From Burkholderiaceae bacterium (GTDB taxonomy: Bacteria > Pseudomonadota > Gammaproteobacteria > Burkholderiales > Burkholderiaceae_C), in contig JACKLO010000010.1 of assembly GCA_024235915.1 (NCBI GenBank), forward strand, positions 372,001 through 436,000: a DNA stretch of 64,000 nucleotides, written 5' to 3'. This document shows, one piece after another, positions 1 through 8,421 of this stretch. Both the position numbers and the translations under genes were made by a program. Positions within the stretch are counted from its first letter, which is position 1. The number at the start of each line of letters is the position of its first letter. The notes beneath the pieces were generated by a model. It was not told the DNA's origin. It worked only from the letters and a program-made list of their open reading frames with translations, and did not search any database.

Positions 1-54
1 ATGACCCCGGGCAACTACACCGGCCGCGCGGCCGACCTGGCGCGCCGCATCTGA
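1..54 (+). CDS. purB: Adenylosuccinate lyase, C-terminal end (partial)
   Basis: Only the last 17 residues are in the window, ending at TGA 52-54. The tail (MTPGNYTGRAADLARRI) resembles the C-terminal end of bacterial adenylosuccinate lyase as I remember it from E. coli PurB (MTPANYIGRA). That enzyme cleaves SAICAR and adenylosuccinate in purine synthesis. pyrF follows 17 bp later on the same strand. The call rests on a very short tail, so it is tentative. Confidence 0.6.
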   Translation: MTPGNYTGRAADLARRI

Positions 55-71
55 ACCAGAAGGGAGACCGC

Positions 72-899
72 TTGAAGTTCACCGACACCCTGGCCGCCGC
101 CTCGCGGCGGCATGAATCGCTGTTGTGTGTCGGCCTGGACCCCGAGCCGTCCCGCTTCCCCGGCGCCTGGAAGGGCGATGCCGGACGCATCTTCGACTTC
201 TGCGCCGGCATCGTTGATGCCACCAAGGACCTGGTCTGCGCCTTCAAGCCGCAGATCGCCTACTTTCACGCCCACCGGGCCGAAGATCAGCTCGAACGGC
301 TGATGGCGCACATCCGCCGCGTCGCGCCCGGGGTGCCGGTGATCCTGGACGCCAAGCGCGGCGACATCGGCGCCACCGCCGAGCAGTACGCCCGCGAGGC
401 CTTCCAGCGTTACCAGGCCGACGCGGTGACGCTGTCGCCGTTCATGGGCTTCGATTCCATCGAACCCTACCTGCGCTGGGACGGGAAGGGCGCCATCCTG
501 CTCTGCCGCACCAGCAACCCGGGTGGCGACGACCTGCAGGCGCAGACGCTGCAGGGCGGCGAGAAGCTCTACGAGCGCATCGCGCGCCTGGCTGCGGGCG
601 AATGGAACCGCGGCGGGCAGCTCGGTCTGGTGGTGGGCGCCACCTACCCGGCAGAGATCGCCCGCGTGCGTGAACTCGCGCCCACGCTGCCGCTGCTGAT
701 CCCCGGCGTCGGTGCGCAAGGCGGCGATGCCGAGGCCACCGTGCAGGCCGGCCTGCGCCCGGGCGGTGCCATCGTCGTCAACTCCTCGCGCGCCGTGCTC
801 TATGCCAGCGCCGGCGACGACTGGGCCGCTGCCGCCCGGCGCGCTGCCGATGCCACGCGCCGGCAGTTGGGCTCGGCGGCCTCCACCACCGCGGCCTGA
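72..899 (+). CDS. pyrF: Orotidine 5'-phosphate decarboxylase
   Basis: Decarboxylates OMP to UMP, the last step of de novo pyrimidine synthesis, in the cytosol. The 275-residue protein fits the long (type 2) bacterial PyrF class. It carries CVGLDPEPSRFP near the N-terminus, the catalytic DAKRGDIGATA motif with Lys about 95, and the phosphate-binding region near IPGVGAQGG. The start is TTG at 72, chosen because AAGGGAG lies just upstream and the protein begins as the family does (MKFTDTL). It sits between purB and a sensor kinase whose ATG follows after 2 bp, so the three may be co-transcribed. Confidence 0.95.
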   Translation: MKFTDTLAAASRRHESLLCVGLDPEPSRFPGAWKGDAGRIFDFCAGIVDATKDLVCAFKPQIAYFHAHRAEDQLERLMAHIRRVAPGVPVILDAKRGDIGATAEQYAREAFQRYQADAVTLSPFMGFDSIEPYLRWDGKGAILLCRTSNPGGDDLQAQTLQGGEKLYERIARLAAGEWNRGGQLGLVVGATYPAEIARVRELAPTLPLLIPGVGAQGGDAEATVQAGLRPGGAIVVNSSRAVLYASAGDDWAAAARRAADATRRQLGSAASTTAA

Positions 900-901
900 T
901 C

Positions 902-3900
902 ATGCGCCTCGTCGACGACCCGGTCGACGTTGTGGAGGACCCACCGTCGCTGCTGACGGCGGTGCTCAGGCCCGCGCGTGGTGATGCCACGGCCCGTCTG
1001 AGCCAGCTCACGCGGCGCCTGTCGGGGGTCTATCTGTGGGCCACGGCAGGGTCGCTGGTCTTCTTTGCCGTCGTCCTGTGGCTCAGCGCCACGCCCGACC
1101 GGCCCGACGGCCTGGTGCCGCTGGCCTGTCTGCTGGCCGGCGTGGTGGCGGGCCTGGCCGCGCTGGCCGTGCCGCGGGCACCCTTGCTGGCCCTGGCGGT
1201 CGGGCCCCTGGCGGCTGTGGTGGCCATTGGCGTGGCCGCCGCCGGCCTGGGCTGGGGTGCGCCTGCGCCGGGCCTGGGCTTCGTGGCGCTGCACGCCGCG
1301 CTGGCCATGGCGCTGGGCGGGCTGCGCGCCGGCCTGCCGGTGGCGGGCGCCGGCCTGCTGCTGGTCGGTACGCTCGCCGTTGGCCAGGCGCAGGGCTGGT
1401 TCAGCACCCTGCCCGGTGCGCGCTCGCTGAGCCTGGTCGTCACCGTGCAGCTGCTGCTCATCCTGATGGCCGCCGCCGGCGGGCGCATCGCAGCGCTGCT
1501 GATCCGCCGCGCCACCCTGGCCGCTGATGAGCGCGAGCAGCGCTTCCGCAGCCTGCTGCGCCTCTCGGCCGACGCCTACTGGGAACTCGACCCCACGCTG
1601 CGCCTGGTCGACCTGACGCTGGAACGGTCGGGTGCGCCGGTGAGCTCGGGGGCCGCCGCCGTGGGCGCCGTGCCCTGGGAACTGCCGAACTTCCTCTGCG
1701 ACCCCGAGGTGCTCGACAGCCTGCAGGCCGACGTCGGTGCGCGCCAGCCGCTGCGCGACGTGCCGGTGGCCTGGCAGGGCCGCAGCGGCCTGCGGCACTT
1801 CCTCATCAGCGGTGAGCCGCGCTTTGGCGCCGGTGGCGTCTTCCAGGGTTACTGGGGTGTGGCCCGCGACGTGACGCCCACGATGCAGGCGCAGCACGCG
1901 CTGTCGCGCACCGAGGCCCGCTACCACGACCTGTTCGTCTGCCTGCCCAACCCGCTGGTGCTGCACCGCGACGGGCGCGTGATCGACGCCAACCCGGCCG
2001 CGGTGGCGCTGTTCGGCTATGACGACCTGCGCCAGATGCTGGGCAGCTCGGTGTTCGAAACCTACGAACCGGCCGACCGCGAACGGGCGCTGCGGCGGGC
2101 GCAGCAGCTGCAGAGCCTGCCGCCGGGTGAGGCGCTGCCGGTCACCGAGTTCCACCTGCGCCAGGAAGGCGGCCGCACGCTGCAGGTGCGCGCCACCGGC
2201 GTGGCGGTGGAGACGGAACGCGGTGCTGCCGTGCTGTCGATCTATGTGGACGACACGGAGCGCCAGGCGGCCGAGGACGTGCTGCGCCGCTCCGAGGCAC
2301 TGCTGACGCACCTGTTCGCCAGCAGCCCCGACGTGATCACGCTGACCGAGCTCGACAGCGGCCGCTACGCGATGGTCAACCGCAGCTTCGAGCGCATCAC
2401 CGGCTGGCCCACCGACGAAGTCATCGGCCGCACCTCCGCCGAGATCGGCATCTGGCACGACGCCGACGTCCGTCAACGCTTCGTGCACCAGGTGCAGACA
2501 CTCGGCCGCATCCAGGACATGCCGGTGCGCTTCCGCCGGCGCGACGGCAACCCGGTGCCGATGCTGGTCTCCGGCGCCCGCTTCCAGGCCGATCGCCGCG
2601 AGTACCTGGTGATCAACGCGCGCGACATGACGGCCGTGGAACGCCACCGGCTGGAGACGGAGGCCATCCTCGAGAACGCGTCGCTCGGCATCGCCATGAC
2701 GCGTGACCAGGTCTTCCAGATGGCCAACCCGGCCTTCGAAGCGATGTTGGGCTGGCCCGATGGCAGCATCATCGGGCAGCCCGGCGCGGTGGTCTGGCCC
2801 AGCGAGGCCGCCTACTGCGAGATCGGCCAGCGCATCGGCCCGAAGCTGGCGGCTGGCGAACAGATCGAAGTCGAGTGCGACGTGCGCCGGCGTGACGGCA
2901 GCACCTTCCTGTGCCGCATGCTGGCGCGGGCGGTAGACCCGTCCCACCCCAGCCGCGGCGGCACCATCTGGGTGGTCGAGGACATCACCGAACGCAAGCG
3001 CCTGGACGAGGCCCTGGCCCGCGCCCGCGACGAGGCCGAGGCGGCCAGCCGCGCCAAGAGCGCCTTCCTGGCCAACACCAGCCACGAACTGCGCACACCG
3101 CTCAACGGCCTGCTGGGCCTGGCGCAGCTGGCGCGCACGCCTGAGCTGGACGAGGTGCGCCGCAGTGGCTATCTGGACCAGATCGTGGACAGCGCCCGTT
3201 CGCTGGCGGAGATCGTGTCCGACATCCTCGACCTCTCGAAGATCGAGGCCGGGCGCCTGACGCTGGAATGCACCGCCTTCGACCTTGATCTGCTGCTGAG
3301 CTCGCTGCAGCGCGGCTACACCACGCTGGCGGCCGGCCGCGGCCTGACGCTGCAGCTGCAGGCTGGACCCCGTCTGGGACTGGTCAACGGCGACGCGCTG
3401 CGTGTGCGCCAGATCCTCACCAACTACCTGGGCAACGCGCTGAAGTTCACCGGCCAGGGCGAAGTGCGGCTGAGTGCCCGCCGGCTCGATGCCCAGCGCG
3501 TGCGCTTCGAGGTCAGCGACACCGGCCCTGGCATCGACACGGCCACGCAGGCACGGCTGTTCCAGCCTTTCACCCAGGCCGACCAGTCCACCACGCGGCG
3601 CTACGGTGGCACGGGTCTGGGCCTGTCGATCTGCCGTGAACTGGCCACGCTGATGGGCGGCGAGGTGGGGGTGCACAGCCAGGTTGGCCAGGGCAGCTGC
3701 TTCTGGGCCGAATTGCCATTGCCCGTGGCCCAGGCCGAGCCCCAGGTCGACGTCCCTGACGCCGACCCGCTGGCCATGCTGGACGCCCACGTGCTGATGG
3801 TGGACGACAACGAGGTCAACATGCTGGTGGCGGTGGCCCAGCTGGAGCAGGTGGGCGTGCGCGTGGGCCAGGCGGCCGATGGCCGGCAGGCGCTGGACGC

Positions 3901-4192
3901 CGTGGTCGCCGCCGAGGCCGCGGGCGACCCCTACGACCTGGTGATGATGGACCTGCAGATGCCCGACCTCAGCGGCTACGAGGTCACGGCCGAGTTGCGC
4001 CGCCGGCAGGCCACCCAGGCGCTGCCCATCATCGCCCACACCGCCGCGGCGCTGGTCAGCGAGCGCGAAGCCGCATTGGCCGCCGGCATGAACGACTTCC
4101 TGCCCAAACCCACGGACGCGGCGCAGTTGCGTGCGATGGTGGCGCGCTGGGCGCGCTGCGACCGCGAACCGTCCGCCGATCGATCCGGCTGA
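902..4192 (+). CDS. Hybrid sensor histidine kinase, membrane, multi-PAS, with receiver domain
   Basis: 1096 residues. A hydrophobic multi-pass N-terminal region (about 35-170) precedes several PAS-type sensor units starting near residues 215, 338, 464 and 583. A HisKA domain follows with the H-box NTSHELRTPLNG (phospho-acceptor His728). The HATPase has its N box (LTNYLGNALKFT), DTGPGID and GGTGLGLSI from about 829. A C-terminal receiver starts near 962 (VLMVDDNEVNM) with phospho-acceptor Asp1017 in MMDLQMPD. There is no HPt domain and no partner regulator next door, so the phosphorelay must end elsewhere. ATG at 902 lies 2 bp after pyrF. The signal sensed cannot be read from the sequence. Confidence 0.9.
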   Translation: MRLVDDPVDVVEDPPSLLTAVLRPARGDATARLSQLTRRLSGVYLWATAGSLVFFAVVLWLSATPDRPDGLVPLACLLAGVVAGLAALAVPRAPLLALAVGPLAAVVAIGVAAAGLGWGAPAPGLGFVALHAALAMALGGLRAGLPVAGAGLLLVGTLAVGQAQGWFSTLPGARSLSLVVTVQLLLILMAAAGGRIAALLIRRATLAADEREQRFRSLLRLSADAYWELDPTLRLVDLTLERSGAPVSSGAAAVGAVPWELPNFLCDPEVLDSLQADVGARQPLRDVPVAWQGRSGLRHFLISGEPRFGAGGVFQGYWGVARDVTPTMQAQHALSRTEARYHDLFVCLPNPLVLHRDGRVIDANPAAVALFGYDDLRQMLGSSVFETYEPADRERALRRAQQLQSLPPGEALPVTEFHLRQEGGRTLQVRATGVAVETERGAAVLSIYVDDTERQAAEDVLRRSEALLTHLFASSPDVITLTELDSGRYAMVNRSFERITGWPTDEVIGRTSAEIGIWHDADVRQRFVHQVQTLGRIQDMPVRFRRRDGNPVPMLVSGARFQADRREYLVINARDMTAVERHRLETEAILENASLGIAMTRDQVFQMANPAFEAMLGWPDGSIIGQPGAVVWPSEAAYCEIGQRIGPKLAAGEQIEVECDVRRRDGSTFLCRMLARAVDPSHPSRGGTIWVVEDITERKRLDEALARARDEAEAASRAKSAFLANTSHELRTPLNGLLGLAQLARTPELDEVRRSGYLDQIVDSARSLAEIVSDILDLSKIEAGRLTLECTAFDLDLLLSSLQRGYTTLAAGRGLTLQLQAGPRLGLVNGDALRVRQILTNYLGNALKFTGQGEVRLSARRLDAQRVRFEVSDTGPGIDTATQARLFQPFTQADQSTTRRYGGTGLGLSICRELATLMGGEVGVHSQVGQGSCFWAELPLPVAQAEPQVDVPDADPLAMLDAHVLMVDDNEVNMLVAVAQLEQVGVRVGQAADGRQALDAVVAAEAAGDPYDLVMMDLQMPDLSGYEVTAELRRRQATQALPIIAHTAAALVSEREAALAAGMNDFLPKPTDAAQLRAMVARWARCDREPSADRSG

Positions 4193-5125
4193 TCAGGGCC
4201 AGATCCGCGCCGCGAGGGTGGCGAAGTCCGAGGCCTCGGCCCAGCCCGGGCAGGCGATCTGCGCCGGCAGACAGCTGTAGCGGTGCAGCAGCAGCAGGCG
4301 CAGCAGCGGTTCGCGCAGCTGGCGCTCGAACGGCCGGCCGGCGTAGCCGTCGAACAGCGCATCGAGCCGTGCCGCGCTGCCCGCGGCCAGAAAACACATC
4401 GGCCCGAGCCAGTCATAGGCCCGTGGGCCCACCAGGCCGTCGCCGAAGTCGAACATTGCACTGAGCCGCCCTGGCTGCGCCGGGTCGTGCAGCAGGTTCA
4501 TGGGCGTGTATTCGCCAGTCAGCGGCACGTCGGGTTCGCTGGCGTCGAACGGCAGGGGCCCGGCCAGGAAGGCCGCGAGCTGCGGCAGCAGGTGCGCCGG
4601 CAGGCCGGTGCGCGTCTGGCGGGCGTGGCAACCGGCGTGCTGGCGCTGCAGAAAATCCGCCCAGCGCGGGGCCCAGGCCCGCATCGGTGCCACCGGCAGC
4701 GCGTGCACGGCTGCCATCGTGGCGCCGATCTGTTGCAGCACGGCCAGGCGTGCCGCTTCGTCCAATCGCGGCCAGGCGGCAGTGAGTGGTTCGCCGCGCA
4801 GCTGCGTCATCCACAGCCAGGGCCAGCGGTTGTCTTCGCCAGCGGTGCCGTCGGCCAACAGACGGGGCGTGGGCACGGGCAGCCGCCCTTCCACGTGGCG
4901 CAGCATGGCGCGCTCGAATGCGAAATGGTCTTGCAGAAAGGGTGGATAGACCTTGAGCACGTGCGCGTCGCCCACCAGCGCCACCAGGACCGTGCCGGCG
5001 GTCATGGGCTGCGCCGGGGCCGGCGACAGGTGCGCGGCAATGGCCGCCACGTCGTCGCGCCAGCGCGGCACGTCGTCGTGCAGGGCATCGAATTCGGCGA
5101 CGCCGATCTGCGCGGGCAACGTCAT
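4193..5125 (-). CDS. APH/choline-kinase-fold phosphotransferase with an altered catalytic loop
   Basis: 310 residues with the N-lobe of aminoglycoside/choline kinases (a Lys in HVLKVYPP, followed by FERAML) and a C-lobe ending in MFDFGDG (metal-binding Asp about 226). The usual HGDxxxxN catalytic loop reads TGEYTPMN here: the His is Thr and the catalytic Asp is Glu (about 205), while Asn210 is kept. It may act on a small molecule or be catalytically changed. Its ATG overlaps the stop of the upstream molybdenum hydroxylase by four bases (5122-5125), so the two are translationally coupled. Its stop abuts the convergent hybrid kinase. The substrate is unknown. Confidence 0.75.
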   Translation of the reverse strand: MTLPAQIGVAEFDALHDDVPRWRDDVAAIAAHLSPAPAQPMTAGTVLVALVGDAHVLKVYPPFLQDHFAFERAMLRHVEGRLPVPTPRLLADGTAGEDNRWPWLWMTQLRGEPLTAAWPRLDEAARLAVLQQIGATMAAVHALPVAPMRAWAPRWADFLQRQHAGCHARQTRTGLPAHLLPQLAAFLAGPLPFDASEPDVPLTGEYTPMNLLHDPAQPGRLSAMFDFGDGLVGPRAYDWLGPMCFLAAGSAARLDALFDGYAGRPFERQLREPLLRLLLLHRYSCLPAQIACPGWAEASDFATLAARIWP

Positions 5126-7416
5126 GGGGCGGACGCCGCTGCGGTGAGCGGGGCCAAGGGCAGCCGCCGCAGGCGCTGACCGGTGAGTGCGAACCAGGCA
5201 TTGGCCAAGGCCGGTGCCACCGGCGGCAGGCCGGGTTCGCCCATGCCGGTGGGCGGTCGTTCGCTGGCCACGAGATGGGTCTCGATGGCCGGCGTGTCGG
5301 CCAGCTTGAGCAGCGGCTGATCCGGCAGGTTCTTCTGCCGCACCACGCCGTCGACGATGTCGATGCGGCCATGCAGCGCCGCGGCCAGGCCGAACATCAC
5401 CGCCGATTCCAGCTGCTGCGCCACGCCGTCCGGGTTCACCACCGTGCCGCAGTCCACCGCGGCCACCACACGTTCGGCGTGGGGCCGGCCGTCGCGGGCC
5501 GAGACCTCGATCACCATGGCCACGATGCTGCCAAAACTCTCGTGCAGTGCCAGGCCGCGCGCGCGACCAGGCGGCAGTAGCTCGCCCCAGCCCGCACGTT
5601 CGGCCACTCTTTCGAGCACGGCGCGATGGCGCGGCGCGTCGGCCAGCAGACGCAGGCGGAAGTCCAGCGGGTCGGCGCCGGCGGCATGGGCCAGCTCGTC
5701 GATGAAACCTTCGCTGAAGAAGGCGTTGTGCGAATGGCCCACGGCGCGCCAATAGCCCACCGGCACCCCGCTGTGCGTGGCCGTGTGCGCGATGCGCTGG
5801 TGCGGCACGGCATAGGGCAGGTCGTAGAGGCCCTCGGCGGTGGTCCTGTCCGGCAGCTCCAGCGGCCCGGCCAGCGCCGGCAGGGCGCGGGCCATCCAGC
5901 GCGGCACGATGGCATCGCCGGCGCTGTGCCAGTCCAGTGCCGTGACCTGACCCGCGGTGTCCAGCCCGGCGCGCAGCCAGGCGGCCGCGGCCGGACGGTA
6001 GAAGTCGTGGCCGACATCCTCCTCGCGCGGCCACACCAGTTGCACGGGCCGGCCGCCGCATTCCAGGGCGATGCGCACCGCCTGGGCCACCACGTCGACC
6101 TCCAGGCGGCGGCCAAAGCCCCCGCCCAGATAGGTGACGTGGACCTCCACCGCGTCCTCGGCCACACCGGCGACACGGGCTGCCGCCGCGCGCGCCAGGC
6201 CCGGCACCTGCGTCGGCAGCCACAGCGTGACGCTGCCATCGACCACCTGCGCGGTGCAGTTGGGCGGCTCGAGCGTCAGGTGCGCCAGGTACGGCGCTTC
6301 GTACAACGCTTCGACCTGTCGGTGCGCACGCGTCAGTGAAGGCTCGACATCACCGCGCGCGTGAAAGGCGTGGCCGCCACCGTCGCGCGCCGTGTCGGCC
6401 AGCCTGCGAGCGATGGCGGCGCTGTCCAGGTTGCCGGCCGGCCGGCCGCGGGGCTCCAGGCGCAGCGCGCGGGCACCCTGCATCGCGTGCCAGGTGGTGC
6501 GGCCCACGACCGCCATGGCCGCATCGGCGCCACCGGCCGAGGCATAGGCTGGCAGGCGCACCACACGCTCGACGCCGGGCAGCGTCAGCGCCGGTGCCAC
6601 GTCCACCGCCCCTGGACTGCCGCCCAACGCCGGTGCATGGCGGATGACGGCGAACCATTGACCGGGCTGCCGCACGTCCAGCCCGAAGCCGGCGCTGCCA
6701 TCGACCTTGGCGGGGGTGTCCACCCGCGGCACGGGCTGTCCGATGACGCGCCAGGCGCTGCGCGGCTTGGGCTGCACGCCGCTGGCCGGCGTGAGCGCCG
6801 CGCGTGCCGCCAGGTCTCGGAACCCGGCGCGTTGGCCCGAGGCCGGGTGGTGCACGACCCCGTCTTCGCAGCGCATTTCCGCCACCGGCAGGCGCCATTC
6901 GAGCGAGGCGGCGCCCAGCAGCTTGGCGCGCGCCGTGGCGGCGGCCATACGCAGCGGGTCCCACAGGTCGGCCACGCTGGTAGAGCCGCCGGTGGCGTTG
7001 ATGCCGAGTTCGCGCGCGAGTTTGCGCACCAGCCACTCGGCGGCGCGCACACCCAGCCCGGGGTGCTCGCGCTCCTGCGGGTGCAGCGGCAGGCCGGCGA
7101 CGAAAGTCTCGACGTTGCCGTAGAGGCTGTCGAAGCCGGCCGGCAGTTGTTGGATGGTGTCGACGGCGACATCCAGCTCCTCGGCCACCAGCATGGTCAG
7201 CGCGGTGTGCACGCCCTGGCCCATCTCCGAGCGCGGCATGACCAGCTGCACCGCGCCGTCGGCGCTGATGCGGATCCAGCCGTTGAGTGCGACGTCGGGT
7301 ACACCTTCCAGCGAGTCCGGCTCGCCGAGCCGGCTGCGCGGCGGCAGCGCGGCAAAACCGACGATCAACGCGCCGGCCGTCCCGGCGCCCGCCAGCAGCA
7401 GCGTGCGGCGCCGCAT
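5122..7416 (-). CDS. Molybdopterin-binding subunit of xanthine dehydrogenase-family oxidoreductase (IorB-like)
   Basis: 764 residues, resembling isoquinoline 1-oxidoreductase beta subunit and aldehyde dehydrogenases of the Mo-hydroxylase family. These oxidise N-heterocycles or aldehydes with water-derived oxygen. The N-terminus (MRRRTLLLAGAGTAGALIVG) looks like a twin-arginine export signal or membrane anchor, which fits periplasmic IorB-type enzymes. The C-terminal GMGEPGLPPVAPALANA matches the region holding the active-site Glu. The small [2Fe-2S] partner gene lies 4 bp upstream. No XdhC-type maturation factor is adjacent. Instead a phosphotransferase gene is coupled downstream. The substrate is not determinable. 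Confidence 0.88.
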   Translation of the reverse strand: MRRRTLLLAGAGTAGALIVGFAALPPRSRLGEPDSLEGVPDVALNGWIRISADGAVQLVMPRSEMGQGVHTALTMLVAEELDVAVDTIQQLPAGFDSLYGNVETFVAGLPLHPQEREHPGLGVRAAEWLVRKLARELGINATGGSTSVADLWDPLRMAAATARAKLLGAASLEWRLPVAEMRCEDGVVHHPASGQRAGFRDLAARAALTPASGVQPKPRSAWRVIGQPVPRVDTPAKVDGSAGFGLDVRQPGQWFAVIRHAPALGGSPGAVDVAPALTLPGVERVVRLPAYASAGGADAAMAVVGRTTWHAMQGARALRLEPRGRPAGNLDSAAIARRLADTARDGGGHAFHARGDVEPSLTRAHRQVEALYEAPYLAHLTLEPPNCTAQVVDGSVTLWLPTQVPGLARAAAARVAGVAEDAVEVHVTYLGGGFGRRLEVDVVAQAVRIALECGGRPVQLVWPREEDVGHDFYRPAAAAWLRAGLDTAGQVTALDWHSAGDAIVPRWMARALPALAGPLELPDRTTAEGLYDLPYAVPHQRIAHTATHSGVPVGYWRAVGHSHNAFFSEGFIDELAHAAGADPLDFRLRLLADAPRHRAVLERVAERAGWGELLPPGRARGLALHESFGSIVAMVIEVSARDGRPHAERVVAAVDCGTVVNPDGVAQQLESAVMFGLAAALHGRIDIVDGVVRQKNLPDQPLLKLADTPAIETHLVASERPPTGMGEPGLPPVAPALANAWFALTGQRLRRLPLAPLTAAASAP

Positions 7417-7420
7417 GGCT

Positions 7421-7906
7421 TCAGCCCAGCAGCCGCGGGGCGCGGCGCGGCATGCGTTCGGCGGCGGCGCGGATCGCGGCGCGCCAGCGCGGCGTGGTGC
7501 CGCAGCGGCAGAGGTTGGCCAGCGCGGCGTCGATCTCGGCGTCGGTGGGGTTGGGCCGGCGCGCCAACAGGTCCGCCGCGGCCATCAGCACGCCGCTCTG
7601 GCACCAGCCGCACTGCGGCACCTGATGCTCGATCCACGCCACCTGCACGGGGTGCAGGCCGTCGTCGTGGCGCAAGGCCTCGATGGTGCGCACCCGCTTG
7701 CCTTGCAAGGAGGCCAATGGCGCGACGCAGCTGCGCACCGCATGCCCTTCCACGTGCACCGTGCAGGCGCCACACGCCCCGATGCCACAGCCGTACTTGG
7801 TGCCGGTGAGGCCGAGCAGATCACGCAGCACCCACAGCAGCGGCATCGCCGGGTCGGCGAGGGTTTCGTCGAGTTCGCGGGGCTGGCCGTTGACGTCAAT
7901 GTGCAT
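7421..7906 (-). CDS. (2Fe-2S)-binding subunit of Mo-hydroxylase (IorA-like)
   Basis: 161-residue electron-transfer subunit with two [2Fe-2S] centres. A plant-ferredoxin-type site is formed by CGIGACGAC plus a downstream Cys. A second, helical site is formed by CGWCQSG and CRCG. It passes electrons from the molybdenum subunit encoded 4 bp downstream. The ATG at 7906 is preceded by GGAG on the minus strand. It is the first gene of a three-gene unit (iorA-like, iorB-like, phosphotransferase). Its 5' side is the repeat-filled gap 7907-8421, so any promoter must lie within or beside that repeat. Confidence 0.9.
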   Translation of the reverse strand: MHIDVNGQPRELDETLADPAMPLLWVLRDLLGLTGTKYGCGIGACGACTVHVEGHAVRSCVAPLASLQGKRVRTIEALRHDDGLHPVQVAWIEHQVPQCGWCQSGVLMAAADLLARRPNPTDAEIDAALANLCRCGTTPRWRAAIRAAAERMPRRAPRLLG

Positions 7907-7941
7907 GTCAGTGGCTCCGGGGCGTACCGTGAACAGCGGAT

Positions 7942-8138
7942 TTCGACCCGAAGCGGAAGCTCATGTTCGGGCGCTCGTGGTCCTCGCGCTCCAACGCGGC
8001 TGCAGCAGGGTGGCGGCGTCGCCCGCGTTCTCCGGCCCGCGCTCGCGGGGCGCTGCCATGGTTCTTCCGCGGCCGAGGCTTCAACGCCGCCAGTGGTGCG
8101 TCAGCGTCCAGGCGACCGCGAATGGGGCCTGCGCCCGC
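7942..8138 (+). repeat. Left copy of a ~190 bp dispersed-type repeat, inverted relative to the copy at 8224-8405
   Basis: This stretch matches the reverse complement of 8224-8405 along its length. Its inner 28 bases (8111-8138) are a perfect inverted match to 8224-8251. A second strong block (8030-8059) matches 8307-8336. The two length differences I found are 6 and 9 bases. The gap between iorA and the peptidase gene (7907-8421) holds these two copies, an 85 bp spacer and no convincing gene. Together they could form a very large cruciform or RNA hairpin. Confidence 0.8.
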
Positions 8139-8223
8139 AGGCGCCACCGCCACCCTGCGACACCCGCTCGCTGTTCCCGTGGACCGACGCCTCGGCGCCG
8201 AAGAGGGACGGGGGTTCGGGTGG

Positions 8224-8405
8224 GCGGGCGCAGGCCCCATTCGCGGTCGCCTCGTCGGCGACACACCGACGCCGGTGTTGATGCCTCGTCGGTGGCACAC
8301 AGCGGGCAGCGCCCCGCGAGCGTGGGCCGGAGAACGCCTGCCCGGACCCCCGGCCACGCTGAACGGCGGCGTTGACGGACCACCGAACATCCGCTCCGGG
8401 TCGAA
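8224..8405 (-). repeat. Right copy of the inverted ~190 bp repeat
   Basis: Read on the minus strand, this copy begins with TTCGACCCGGAGCGG and ends with the 28-base block shared perfectly with 8111-8138. It ends 16 bp before the stop of the M14 peptidase gene. It therefore lies directly downstream of that gene and upstream of the iorAB-type operon on the same strand, where a folded hairpin could act as terminator or insulator. No insertion-sequence ends or target duplication were seen. Confidence 0.8.
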
Positions 8406-8421
8406 CGGCGTCACGCCGGCC

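Noticed and set aside
800..4039. Open frame of over 1000 codons antisense to the hybrid kinase
   Set aside because: High G+C removes stop codons from the complementary frame. The product is low-complexity Gln/His/Arg/Ala with no domain, and the plus-strand kinase explains the region fully. The same holds for the many other long antisense frames, such as those opposite the Ser/Thr kinase, malate synthase and tannase genes.
7908..8414. 168-codon minus-strand frame in the gap between iorA and the peptidase gene
   Set aside because: It runs through both inverted repeat copies and the opposite strand is equally open. Amino-acid changes between the copies are mostly non-synonymous, so I treat it as a repeat, not a gene.
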